In this document: in pieces, positions 54,396 through 64,000 of the stretch
Layout of the letters: every line of letters starts with the position of its first letter
Numbering within the stretch: the stretch's first letter is position 1
Assembly: GCF_932276165.1 (NCBI RefSeq)
Contig: NC_064003.1
Location: 10,124,001 to 10,188,000 of the forward strand
Direction: 5' to 3'
Source: Plutella xylostella
Taxonomy: Eukaryota > Arthropoda > Insecta > Lepidoptera > Plutellidae
Length of the DNA: 64,000 nt
Made by a program: the position numbers and the translations under genes
Notes under the pieces: model-generated
Database searches by the model: none
What the model saw: the letters and a program-made list of their open reading frames with translations, nothing else
What the model was told of the DNA's origin: nothing

Positions 54396-54998
54396 TACGA
54401 TATTTTCATTTTGGTGAAATTGCGTTCACATAATCCGTCACATTTATTGTATGCGGAAAATATTTTGTATCTTCATACTGCAAGCTCCTTAATATATTAT
54501 TACTGCCAAATGTCAATCATCTTAATTAGTACTCAACTTGCAAGCGGTAGGTATAACCATATGGTAGCTTTAGTTTAAAAAAATCAAGTCCTCAAATTGT
54601 ATTACTGAGAAAACGATAATTCATTCTTAATTTCATACTAATTAACTCGTAAAGTTCAAAGTATGAATTCGTTGACAAAATATGAAAGTTATTAAGTTTA
54701 TTTGTATTTTTTACTGTAAATAAAAAGGGATATAAAAACGGAGGAGAGTACTTAATCAGTTTTGACGGCTCATATTAATAAAATGTTTAACACGGCTACT
54801 GTTTATGAAAGGTCAGTTATATTTTATTCCATAAAAGAGTAAGTATTTTTAATTATCTTAAAGCAGGTAGGTCCTTAAACTGTCTAGACTTTTAAAATAT
54901 GCGAAATATATTCGGTTGGAGTTTGGTAACAACCTGGTGGTACATTATAAGGAATGCTAAAAAGACATACAACCTGCATCTACTAACCTATATATCTA
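54396..54998. other. AT-rich non-coding DNA
   Basis: No feature recognised. Confidence 0.3.
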
Positions 54999-55139
54999 AC
55001 TGAAAGTTTCAATAACTCTATCTATCGATAGTTCTTAGTTACTCTCATACGATTTTGACAAAGTCAAAGTTGCATTCTGTCAAAACCGTATGAAAGTAAC
55101 TGTCAGCTATCGATAGATAGAGTTATTGAAACTGGCAGT
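54999..55139. mobile_element. foldback MITE, about 141 bp, TATCGATAG in both arms
   Basis: The left arm ACTGAAAGTTTCAATAACTC...TATCGATAG...CATACGATTTTGACA is mirrored by TGTCAAAACCGTATG...CTATCGATAGATAGAG...GAAACTGGCAGT. Arms of about 62 bp with few mismatches, loop about 16 bases. Typical of a small non-autonomous DNA transposon or a long RNA hairpin. Confidence 0.75.
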
Positions 55140-56489
55140 AACTTACTGTATGTGCTCTACTCAGAATCGCAACACACATGATATATATAATATGTACAGT
55201 TGTACATAATGTACAGCTGACGGCAGGTTCACCTTGCGCCATGTACTCGTAGTGATAAGTTTCGGTGATGATTCATCGACGGCGCCACCGCGGCGCCGAG
55301 ATCAACTACATCATTGTGTGTGTGTTTGTATATTTTTAATACATATATATACCTTTAAATGTGCAATTGTTTTATACATATTTATGATATTGTAGAAGTG
55401 GTATAGGAAACCGTTAAGGGGTGTCTCAGGAGTAGGTGATACTGAACAACTTTTGTTCTACGGCTTTTGAAAACAAGTGAAAAATAATCTTAGTCGTCGT
55501 AGTTGACGATTAAGTATATTTAAATGAAAAAGTAACATAAAATACAATGAAAAACCACATAAATTAGGCTCAATTAATAAAATCTTTCCATCCTCACTGT
55601 TAGTCTGTATTGACACAAACACCATGTTCAAACAAGCTCTTCAGTTTTACAACAAACAATTAAGCACCTAACACCTTATTTTTAACACGTTAACCGTCTT
55701 TACTAAAACTCTTAACACGTTTACTGCCCAAAGAGTTTTACTTGTTACACGGCAAATAACATTTCCAACCAAATTTACGTAGTAACCATTCTGTTTTCGT
55801 CTCTTTTACCTTGTTTTAAAATTGAAGTTTGAATGAATTTTCAAAATTTTCACTTACGCTTTAAGTTGTTAGTAAAATAATCCGTAGTTTTGGTAGGAAT
55901 AAGGTTGATATTGCATTGTATAGTTATTTATTTATACGTTTTCCGGTAGCAAGGTGTGTAGTAAGTTCCCATGCTCCTCCCACGTCTGTGACTAATATTT
56001 GGCTTTTTAATTACTATTTAATATGAAACTTCTGGCCACCAATCAGTTAAAAGCTGTTGCATTTATGCGTTAATGAGAGAAATAACTTCTGTCAGGGTAT
56101 AATATGTACGCTGTTTTGGTATTTTTTCAAGGTACGGTATTCTGAATTTGCCATATTTTTTTTATAGGTATCATTTATTTTAAAAGTACCTTAATCTAAG
56201 TTTTTTTTGAAAAAATAAGAAAAGTTTTTTTTTAAATATTGTTTAGCTCTTGTATCTGTGGAAATTCAATGAATAATTATGACTAAGAAATAGCGTTAAT
56301 ATAAATAGATAGGCGGTTACAAGAACCAAACAATACTAATACACCTACATATATGTGTACCGATAGCATCGACTAGGAAATTAATAAGTTGAACTCATTT
56401 TGTTAGTGTCGCTACCGCTCTTAGATACGGCTATAGTAGAGGCAGTCGTAACTGCGTTTTTGAATATTTTATTTTGTTGTTTTCTTATC
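55140..56489. other. non-coding DNA
   Basis: Contains a half copy of the TTGCAAAAAGGG MITE family at about 55404-55490. The rest is AT-rich and without genes. Confidence 0.35.
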
Positions 56490-56805
56490 AACGCGATAGA
56501 CGCGTGGTCTCTGCTGTCATTCGTGAGTCCGTGGGTTCGAATCCTGCCATGTGCCAATTAATTATTTAGATATAAGGAATTTAAATACAATTATATCACA
56601 TACTATTACGGTGAAGGAAAACATCGTGAGGAAACCTGCATATCTAGTTTCTAGATGTGTAACCTAAGTGCATTGTACTCATTCAAAAATGGCAATATGG
56701 CTCGCGAACTATCACGTAAGTACAAATGCACAGCAAAAAGCGGGTGGCTCGCTTGCCAGTCACCTCTGACTACCCCTTCGGGGATTACAGTCGTGACCAC
56801 ATGTA
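56490..56805 (+). repeat. tRNA-headed SINE, long copy
   Basis: A tRNA-like head with an exact B box GGTTCGAATCC (56534-56544) is followed by GGTGAAGGAAAACATCGTGA, a block very common in lepidopteran retroposons, and then the body shared with 4.9 and 29.1 kb ending CTACCCCTTCGGGGATTACA. Possibly two retroposons joined. The tRNA head cannot form a proper acceptor stem, so it is not a tRNA gene. Confidence 0.6.
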
Positions 56806-57349
56806 TGAATATAAAATCGATGACAAGTATATCTAGGTATTTTGATAGAGCGTGTTTTCTTTACATACACAAACATAGACGCCGTTTAGAGGTGAATACG
56901 TTAGAATTTCCACTTACCTCCTTCCCTCGCTACGGCGTCACCCACGCGGCCAGTGGTTAATACAGCCTAATGTGACATTATTTATTATTCCCCAGTGTGC
57001 GCCTGCCCTTAACTGGGACTCGCTTTGTCCCGCTATTACGTATAAATACCGAATTAGTTTATGCTCCGAGTGTGCCGCCGCCCTAAACGGCTAAATAGCT
57101 TAATTGTTTGTTTGTTTTCGGGTTTAGGTACTTAGTTTTTGGGACTTGTGTGTGTTTAAATAATTATTTTACCGTCGCGTTTGTATGAATAGGGGTTGGT
57201 TTTGTTTTAGACCTACACGCACAATAGGTAGGTAGCGATTACTCGTACCTGCCATTTGACAGTCAACGATGAAAATTAATTTTGATATTGTCAATAGTTC
57301 GCTAACCAAGACCTATATATACTATATATATTCCGGCTGGGAAAGGGCA
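56806..57349. other. non-coding DNA
   Basis: 56930-57090 is GC-richer and repeat-poor. No gene. Confidence 0.3.
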
Positions 57350-57436
57350 TGTTTCACAAAGTCTGGGTAATGGTTACAACATAATTAGAGAGGATGGACA
57401 TCATGTCTTTTATCTTTACCCAGACATTGTGAAACA
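57350..57436. repeat. short foldback element
   Basis: TGTTTCACAAAGTCTGGGTAA is mirrored (to within two bases) by TTACCCAGACATTGTGAAACA. About 87 bp in all. Confidence 0.65.
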
Positions 57437-57861
57437 GACACTTAGTAAGCTAATGTCACACCAGAAAAGGTAAAAGGTCATGTTTTTCCCACTAATTTAT
57501 TATTAACTACAAATTGATTCCTATGTAGATAATTAATGAATAGAACCGGTTAATCAGCTGATGGTTAATAGTCAGTAAGCAGACGAGACAGTACAAATGT
57601 CGGACAGATAAACAGACAGATACACGATTTATTAATAACACCACCAGGGGCCGGATGGACCAGAGATTTACTAACAAAGGAGTTCAGTAAAAAGATTTTG
57701 AAATTAGGGGGCCCGTAGGTCTTTTAGTGACCGTATTAAATTAGATTAGTACTTTAGTACTCTATCTGTCTTCAATAACTCACGAAATGTCGACAAAAAA
57801 CATTTTTAGTTGATAGTATTATGATCAGCTGTTAAATGTACTACAATATTTAACACGGTTT
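57437..57861. other. non-coding DNA
   Basis: No feature recognised. Confidence 0.3.
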
Positions 57862-57942
57862 TCATTAAGCTAGCTAGGATAGCCTTTTCCGTTAAAGAGT
57901 AATTTGGTGCTTTTCTCACTGATACTTTTTCGTTGCTCGTAT
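57862..57942 (+). repeat. dispersed repeat, first of two local copies
   Basis: CATTAAGCTAG, AGCCTTTTCCG and GAGTAATTTGGTGCTTTTCT followed by ACTTTTTC recur in the same order at 61347-61411. Confidence 0.55.
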
Positions 57943-59531
57943 GATTTTCTATTCATCATCAGCCAATGGTCTTCTACTGGGTATGGGTTCTCTTAAGAAA
58001 TGTTAAGTATTATGTCTTATATATTATATCTTGAGTTGATGATCGTCTTAGTTTGATGAGGGCGTCCGACGCTACGTTTGCTGACTGATATTTCATCTAC
58101 ATTTAATTTATTTGTTATCTTCCTCTTGTATACGGGACCCTAAAAACGGTATGTAATTTAAAACTCAAGCCACCTTTTTGCGACACCCACTCCAACGTCC
58201 TACGCCCCTAGTAGATTTTACTTAAATTTACCAATTGCACAAACGAATATAAGCTTTATGCTTTTAACTTAAGGGTTATATTGCATGCACCTGTAAGCTG
58301 ATAGTTTGTAGGCTTTTAACAATGTCAAAAAGTGAGTTTTGTGCCTTTAATTTAACAGTTGCGGTTTGTGTTGCTTGTTTGTTTTGTATGAAAGGTAAAG
58401 TGAATTTTAAATTGTTTTAGTGCGTATGTTAGATAAAATACAGCTAACTAATTTCAGAATAGCAGGCATTCAGAATATTATAATACAGTCAGATCATGTC
58501 TGCCTGCTTGAAAGTATTTACGGAGTATTTATTCTTATATCTTAACAAACTTTTTCACCAACAATCCTGGAGCAATTACACATACATATAATATCCTTCC
58601 ATAGACGCATCGTAAAACAAAAATAAATCGAATATACTTTTATTACTCGCTACCGGAACGATTTGATATCATAAAGAATATATTTACTATCATATCATAA
58701 CATAAGTTACAAGAAATATCGCCGGTACAGTAGCGTAGAACACAATATATACGAGGCATTATCTGTCGAATTGAACAAAAAGAATCTATGCGATCGTTTA
58801 AAACCATTAGCTGGCTAATACGATGTATCAACACAGGACGAGAAATGAGTTCGATTAATAGGGTGACCAGGCGAGATAATAAAACTGAAAATTTAAGTAG
58901 ATTATGTAGATATACATTATAGATATATTATTAGATTATGAAAAAAAAAGTTAACTGTAAAAGGTTTACTGAAGGAACAATATGAATTGATGTAGTTAAT
59001 TGGAGTAAAGTTCTAGTGGACAGTCATAGATAAAATTCTACTCAACATATGTACTTAGTATCTTTTTCCTTATATCCGTAAATACCTATAGCTTTTACGG
59101 ATTCACTTAGAATGATAAATTCATCAATTAATACGAAATAAAACCCTGCAAAATGAGATATTTTCCTTTGAATTCGGCATTTTTTTCAGCATGGCAACAC
59201 CGTATCGCATTAAGGCCTCGGTTTCAACAAATAACCGTCATAAAGCAGATTAATACGATACAAAACGCTACTATATTTCATACAAGCATGCGTCCGGGCG
59301 CTTCCTCTCTGCTGCTGTGGTATGCAAGTACGAACTTTGGACATACGACTTTATGGTCAGTAAATATAATAAATCAAATCATATATACATACATTACGCA
59401 CCATGCACAATACAAACTTTAAATCCAAGATCTGGGTACAAGAAACAAAATGATGAAATGATAATGCTTAGCGTAAGCGTAGCTTAACCCATGTTCACCT
59501 ACATATTTATGTGCGATGTATTTGTGTGAAA
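57943..59531. other. non-coding DNA
   Basis: 57953-57990 resembles a reverse LINE-type tail (TCATCATCAGCCAATGGTC). Otherwise no gene or repeat recognised. Confidence 0.3.
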
Positions 59532-59686
59532 GTAACCCCCTTATTCATAAAAAAGTTATAGCACATTTTGAACTGTCCATCTCATTTTGTCCATCTCTAA
59601 CTCAGAATAAATTGTTCTTTGAGAGCGAGGGACAAAACAGTTCAATAGATAAAAGTCCCATAACCTTACTATGAATAAGGGGGGTA
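59532..59686. mobile_element. MITE with GTTACCCCCTTATTCATA termini
   Basis: GTAACCCCCTTATTCATAA on the left is the inverse of TATGAATAAGGGGGGTAAC on the right. About 155 bp with a partially self-complementary interior (GAACTGT/ACAGTTC). Related fragment at 41.9-42.0 kb. Confidence 0.7.
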
Positions 59687-60688
59687 ACAGTTTAATAATA
59701 AAAATAACCGTATGGAAAACAATCCCAAGAACGAAGATAATTTATAGAACGTTTGATGCGATCTGAAACTACGTAGGCATATAAATTTGTGGATAAAACA
59801 TTGTTCCTACATTATGTAGTCCGTGATAAAAACAAACATTTCAATCCGCGTGAATACTCTCCCCCACACTGATCGCTTGGGAAGCCGCCAGCGATAGTAT
59901 CACAGTTTTGTCTCTCCTTGGAACATCTGTAAGCGTATGTCTGCCCGTGCCTCCATTGTGCTGTCATAATAATTATGTATCGCGGGTAAAGCGTTAAATA
60001 TCAGCGAGTATTGTCCGTCTGTTCGTTTGTTGTCTTGTTGGAATAATTAGAGAGACAGGGAAATGTAAACAGAGTGGAATGCACTGTTTCGCTGAGGTGT
60101 TAGTTTTAATGTTGATTTTGTTGCGGATGTTTTGCGAATGTAAATGAGTGTGCTCGAGGGGTTTGGTGTTTTGGGTTGTCATTTTCGCTGTATAGACTAT
60201 ACAGCATAGTGTTTTAAATGGAACACGCTTTGTTATTAAAGCTTTACGTGTGTTTTGTGCCAGACAAGAGGTCCTGTGTTCCGCTGCACCGACAATAAAA
60301 TTGTTGTACTATAAAAATAAAAGTTATAAATTAAATAAAATGTTGTCTACATACACACTAGGAGACACCAAGAGAGAAAGAGATGACATCTAGAAGAGAG
60401 AGACGTTATTTACTGCCAAAACACACTTAAAATTTTAGTTCCGCTAGTCAAAAAGTTCAAAAAAAATCGGTAAAAACCATTGAGTAAGAACGGAAGATCC
60501 GTGATCCGCGCTGTTCTATGAAAAACGGACATACGTCTTTCTAATGCCAATGTTTTAAAAATGTCAAACATTACGAATCGTGGCGTCTTGTGGACACAGC
60601 ATTATCTCGCGTCCGCTGTGCGCGTCAATATTTGACATCCGCACACTTGCTCGCATCCTGGGACTGGTGTCAATGTTACTCATCATTG
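59687..60688. other. non-coding DNA
   Basis: No feature recognised apart from moderate GC content at 59880-60180. Confidence 0.3.
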
Positions 60689-60835
60689 TGCGACCCAGTA
60701 GTGTAGTGGTTAATGACCCTGACTGCTATGCCAGTCCCGGGTTCGATTCCCGGCCAGGGCAGATTTGTTCAAAGACCGAAAGAGTGCGATTTTGCAAAGT
60801 TTTTACCATTATTAGTTATTTACATTGAAAATAGA
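60689..60835 (+). repeat. tRNA-derived SINE with intact A and B boxes
   Basis: The A box TAGTGTAGTGG (60699-60709) and B box GGTTCGATTCC (60740-60750) both match the RNA polymerase III consensus, 30 bases apart. CCCGGGTTCGATTCCCGG folds as a T-arm, but the acceptor ends do not pair, so this is a SINE head. Related to the partial copy at 30.84 kb. Confidence 0.75.
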
Positions 60836-61340
60836 ACACCGATTATTAAATAATCATTTATTTTTTTCACATTTTCACAGTATCCATTTCCGTTTTTAGG
60901 ACTTGGATGGACTGTATGTATATATATCTATACAGACAAATAAACATGAAAAGCTGTTAAGCTCTTTATAAAATTCGTGTTATTCCTAATGACGCTATTA
61001 AAGCTACAGGCAGTTCCTTACTGAAAGTGTCTGTGGTCTCTTGAGACTCCATTGAGGAGTGAATTCAGCTCAGATTCAATTACATTCAATAATTGCCTGC
61101 CACCAGTTGATTACAATTCGACATTGTTACCACTGGGATAAGAGCTCATCAAATAGATTGGATGTTTAGTCCCTGTTTCTCATTTGAATAGTAGCTTAAG
61201 TCCTGCTCAAAGCACTGCACGTTATACTCTTACACACACACTCACGAGCAATTAAAAAATTACTCTTACAAAATGCCGACACCAATTTATTAAACTCAAT
61301 ATTATGCTAATGCGCTGATCAACATGCTTCAATATTGAAG
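60836..61340. other. non-coding DNA
   Basis: 60870-60915 holds a short reverse-strand match (CATTTCCGTTTTTAGGACTT) to the repeat at 8.42 and 50.28 kb. No gene. Confidence 0.3.
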
Positions 61341-61346
61341 ACGGTA

Positions 61347-61420
61347 TCATTAAGCTAGCCTTTTCCGATTAGGAGTAATTTGGTGCTTTTCTCAGCTGGA
61401 ACTTTTTCATTGTTCACGAG
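61347..61420 (+). repeat. dispersed repeat, second of two local copies
   Basis: CATTAAGCTAGCCTTTTCCG and GAGTAATTTGGTGCTTTTCT match 57862-57942 in the same orientation. Confidence 0.55.
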
Positions 61421-61623
61421 TGTATTAGTATAATGTCTTTAATTTACGCTTCGTTACTTCAGATGCATCCCCGATACCATCACTTCATAAAGTAAGAAAA
61501 AAAGGACAATGACATTTACTTACATCTTTACAAGAAAGTTCACGCCCTTTGACCTAAAAAGAGTGTATAATGGTTTCATCACGTCTTACACAACACTTAT
61601 TTAAACACTAGCAACATACTCAG

Positions 61624-61806
61624 TACTTCGTGGGCGAGTTCGTCGATGACCTGACATCTGAACTGATAACTGACCAGAGAGGCTTTCTGGTAATCAATAA
61701 CGGATATGTGGTGTGTCGGTGGGATAGAGAGTTTTGGCGAGCAAAAAACTGTTTTATGCAAAGTTATAGATTGCTGGTAGAAATATTGGAGTTCTACTAC
61801 ATGGAG
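61624..61806 (+). CDS. possible internal coding exon, 61 codons, phase 0/0
   Basis: Partial CDS. 183 nt between an acceptor-like ACTCAG (61618-61623) and a good donor GAG|GTAAAG (61807). The frame is open throughout and closed by a TAG just upstream (61609-61611), so entry would have to be by splicing. Composition is protein-like: it opens YFVGEFVDDLTSEL, then has QRGFLVINNGYVVCRWDRE and an aromatic, helical end (LLVEILEFYYME). I do not recognise the family. The pyrimidine tract before the acceptor is weak, so it could instead be a remnant of a mobile element or a chance frame. Confidence 0.35.
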
Positions 61807-62040
61807 GTAAAGCGTTTATTTTTCCTAATTATAACACACATGTATTGTGTTAATTCGGAATAGTCATAATTTTAATACATATACATACTTATACATACAT
61901 ATACATACTTGAGTTGCACAAATCGGCCTTAAATCTATTGGTGCCTTTCTTTGACAGCCTTGTACGTGTATGACAGCATAAGGACAGAAAGAGACAGACA
62001 TAGATTTCATACCGACATTAAAGTTCCATTCTACAACTCG
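61807..62040. other. non-coding DNA with (ATAC)n-type simple repeat
   Basis: 61878-61912 is a run of ATACATAT units. Nothing else recognised. Confidence 0.4.
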
Positions 62041-62175
62041 GAATTATTTACTTAATTACTAGAATGGGCCGAATGGCCGCGGGGCTTCTGATGGCCAAGT
62101 TCTTCAGCCGACCGGCCGAGGGGGCTCGAGCTTTATTAGTTGCAGCTTTTCGTAATTAGTACCCACACCACACTC
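62041..62175. promoter_or_regulatory. GC-rich patch bracketed by TAATTA sites, candidate enhancer
   Basis: TTACTTAATTACTAG at the left and TCGTAATTAGT (TAATTA at 62153-62158) at the right bracket about 90 bases of GC-rich, repeat-free sequence. No coding frame. Confidence 0.35.
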
Positions 62176-62394
62176 ATATGTGAAAGTCTAGATCTAGATG
62201 TGAATGGTTAGATACCAGACTGGTGAAAGTTTTTAATAATAATTACGATCCCAAACTTTTTATGTATTTGACAGTCTCATTATGATCGTAACTCTTAAAC
62301 CTGACAAAATATTTTATGATAGGTATTACAATAATATCACAACTATAATAATAGAATAGAATCCTGGGTTATTTTCCAAAAAACAAAAAACCAA

Positions 62395-62445
62395 CAGATT
62401 GCCGAATTGAGAACCTCCTCTTCTTTTCGAAGTCGGTTTAAAACT
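62395..62445 (+). repeat. short dispersed repeat with AAGTCGGTT end
   Basis: GAATTGAGAACCTCCTCTTC and GAAGTCGGTTT match 14400-14450. Confidence 0.5.
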
Positions 62446-63110
62446 AGAGAAATTTCCCAAAATTCCTCAGAGATCCTGTGACCCTTTCCCAACATCTTGA
62501 ACTGGCCTATCAGCACCCGCGCAGTCGCGCATGCGCGGCGGCGCAGTATCGCGGCATCGGGATAGTGCTTAACTACAGTGTCATGGATAGAGCGGGCGGG
62601 CGGGCAGGTTTCATGGGTGAAGCGGTTTTTGGTGGTTTTATGTTTTGGTATTTAGTGAATTGTGATGTGGAACCATTGTGTTAGGCCTAAGGTTTAGAGG
62701 CATAAGTTTGATATTTGGCATGTAGGAAAAATTATTCTGGTCAATCAAAGTATTTACGTAAGTAGGTATAGGTACCTACACTATACAGAACTGCAAAACA
62801 AACTACTTAAAGCTAATCAAGCTAATCTTAAGCTTGACCTAGATTATGATAGGTAAAAGTAACATTGTAACGAAATATCATGATGAATTAATGAGTTTAC
62901 ATATGTACCACCATCGTGAAATTCCTCCTTTCAATTTTTATATTCGAAAAAGTTTGTTTTCCGTATGATTTACTACGGGCGCGTAAAATAATTTTATAGA
63001 GGGTAGGCCAAATAATTTTACTAAGCCGTAAAAATTGACATTGGTCAGAACGTTTGCGCAAAAATTAGGGGCGTACACCGTACAGTCATCGACTAAAACT
63101 TAATCTGACA
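62446..63110. other. non-coding DNA
   Basis: 62500-62610 is GC-rich and repeat-poor. No convincing frame. Confidence 0.3.
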
Positions 63111-63114
63111 TTTT

Positions 63115-63480
63115 GTAAATTTTTCCACGCCCCACAAGCCTTCATCATCCGCACCGCTTCCACTTATGCCTCCGCCAGTCACCTCTACCCGTGGCCGCAG
63201 CGCTAGCTCGTAATCTCCCGGTCGTGTCACCGCGCGATGGTCGCCGTGATTGTGTGGACAAAGGCGCCGCGCGTTTTGTTCTCGCCGCCTCGTGACGCCG
63301 AGGATATCTCCATGGGAGAGAACATGCTAATTAGCTGATGGACGGTAGAGATTCTTTCAGGGAAGACAGGATTCTTTCAGCGGGGGTTTTTCAGTGTTTC
63401 TGGACGATGTTTGATTATTGTTTATCCTTTGAATGCCGGTAAATCAGACACGGATTCGCGCTTCGGCGTTCGAAGGGTTA
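63115..63480. promoter_or_regulatory. GC-rich repeat-poor patch, candidate regulatory DNA
   Basis: One of the GC-richest stretches in the window, with TAATTA at 63328-63333 in GCTAATTAGC. No domain in any frame. Candidate conserved non-coding element. Confidence 0.3.
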
Positions 63481-64000
63481 AAATGTTCGGAATAATATAC
63501 CTTTGTAATGTGATAGTGACGATCATCAGGAGCAAGAATAGAAAGGATTATGATGTTTTGCTTCAGGTAGAGATAATCGTTTTCAGTATTGAAATAATAT
63601 CTGTGTTCGAAGAATTTCAGTACATTCCTTACGAGGACAAAAATAACGGTAGATTGCTGTTTTTATAATAATGAATATTATACTAGAAGAAAGTTATTTT
63701 CCCTCCAGCCTTATTTTGCCTGAGAAGTTAGCTATCAAAGATCTTCATGAATAAACTTAAAAATGATGTTTCATATTATGGAGATGCTGGAGGTGTTGGA
63801 GCATCCCCATGCAAAGGGAGGATCCTCCGACCAGGCCGGGTGGTGTGGCCTGGTGGGCAGCTGCCCAACGGTTAGCGTTGGGGATTTCTATTTATTGCAG
63901 AGTAGGTGAGAAACTTCGAATGCGCGATGTAGGATTTTCATAGTAATTTGCGTAGTTCCCATACATCTTCTCTGTATTGCGTTTCGAGCGCCATCTGTTG
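63481..64000. other. non-coding DNA, possible retroelement fragment near the end
   Basis: 63780-63885 (GGAGCATCCCCATGCAAAGG, AGGATCCTCCGACCAGGC) has the look of a retroposon fragment, but no second copy is in the window. No gene. Confidence 0.3.

Noticed and set aside
56495..56560. Functional tRNA gene
   Set aside because: Only the B box is intact, the flanks are SINE sequence and no cloverleaf forms.
60689..60765. Functional tRNA gene
   Set aside because: A and B boxes are good, but the acceptor stem does not pair and a related truncated head exists at 30.84 kb, so it is a SINE.

Overview
This window looks like a stretch of a lepidopteran (moth or butterfly) nuclear genome. It is AT-rich and sparsely genic. 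It carries repeat types characteristic of Lepidoptera: non-autonomous Helitrons with (GTCT)n tracts and CTAG|T ends, tRNA-headed SINEs, short retroposon tails ending in AATAAA plus (TAAATAAA)n, and many small inverted-repeat elements. There is no bacterial-style gene density, operon or CRISPR array. Almost everything here is intronic or intergenic DNA plus mobile elements.

Host genes. A candidate first coding exon lies at 2765-2790 (+), with a good start context and a strong GTATGT donor. A convincing terminal coding exon lies at 38842-39039 (+), with a TACTAAC branch point, a pyrimidine tract, a CAG acceptor and an acidic, Ser/Thr-rich tail ending in TGA. They may belong to one gene with a roughly 36 kb intron, but the join is not proven and I cannot name the gene. 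A further possible internal exon (183 nt, phase 0/0) is at 61624-61806 (+). A compact CRE/ETS/NRF1-type promoter cluster is at about 48.5 kb. Several repeat-poor, GC-richer patches with homeodomain-type TAATTA cores look like regulatory DNA, as expected in the long intron of a developmental gene.

Mobile elements. (1) 31117-37445: a complete BEL/Pao LTR retrotransposon on the minus strand, with one uninterrupted 1754-codon Gag-Pol, 343-bp LTRs that read as identical, a tRNA-Tyr-type primer site and a purine tract. (2) 21016-23298: a gag-only LTR element on the minus strand, with 193-bp LTRs that read as identical and a tRNA-Pro-type primer site. It encodes a capsid-like protein with a collapsed zinc knuckle and a Lys/Glu-rich extension where pol should be. 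(3) Four Helitron-like copies and a fragment. (4) At least four copies of a MITE with GGGTTACTC termini. (5) A second MITE family with TTGCAAAAAGGG termini, plus several single foldbacks. (6) SINEs and retroposon tails throughout.

The two LTR elements share orientation and both look young. The gag-only element is the most unusual system seen: it lacks every enzyme needed to move and must borrow pol functions from another element. Its primer site differs from that of the neighbouring BEL element, so that element is not its obvious partner. Other notable structures are a perfect 28-bp-arm hairpin inside a cluster of TATCGATA motifs near 18 kb, and three foldbacks crowded around the acidic terminal exon.
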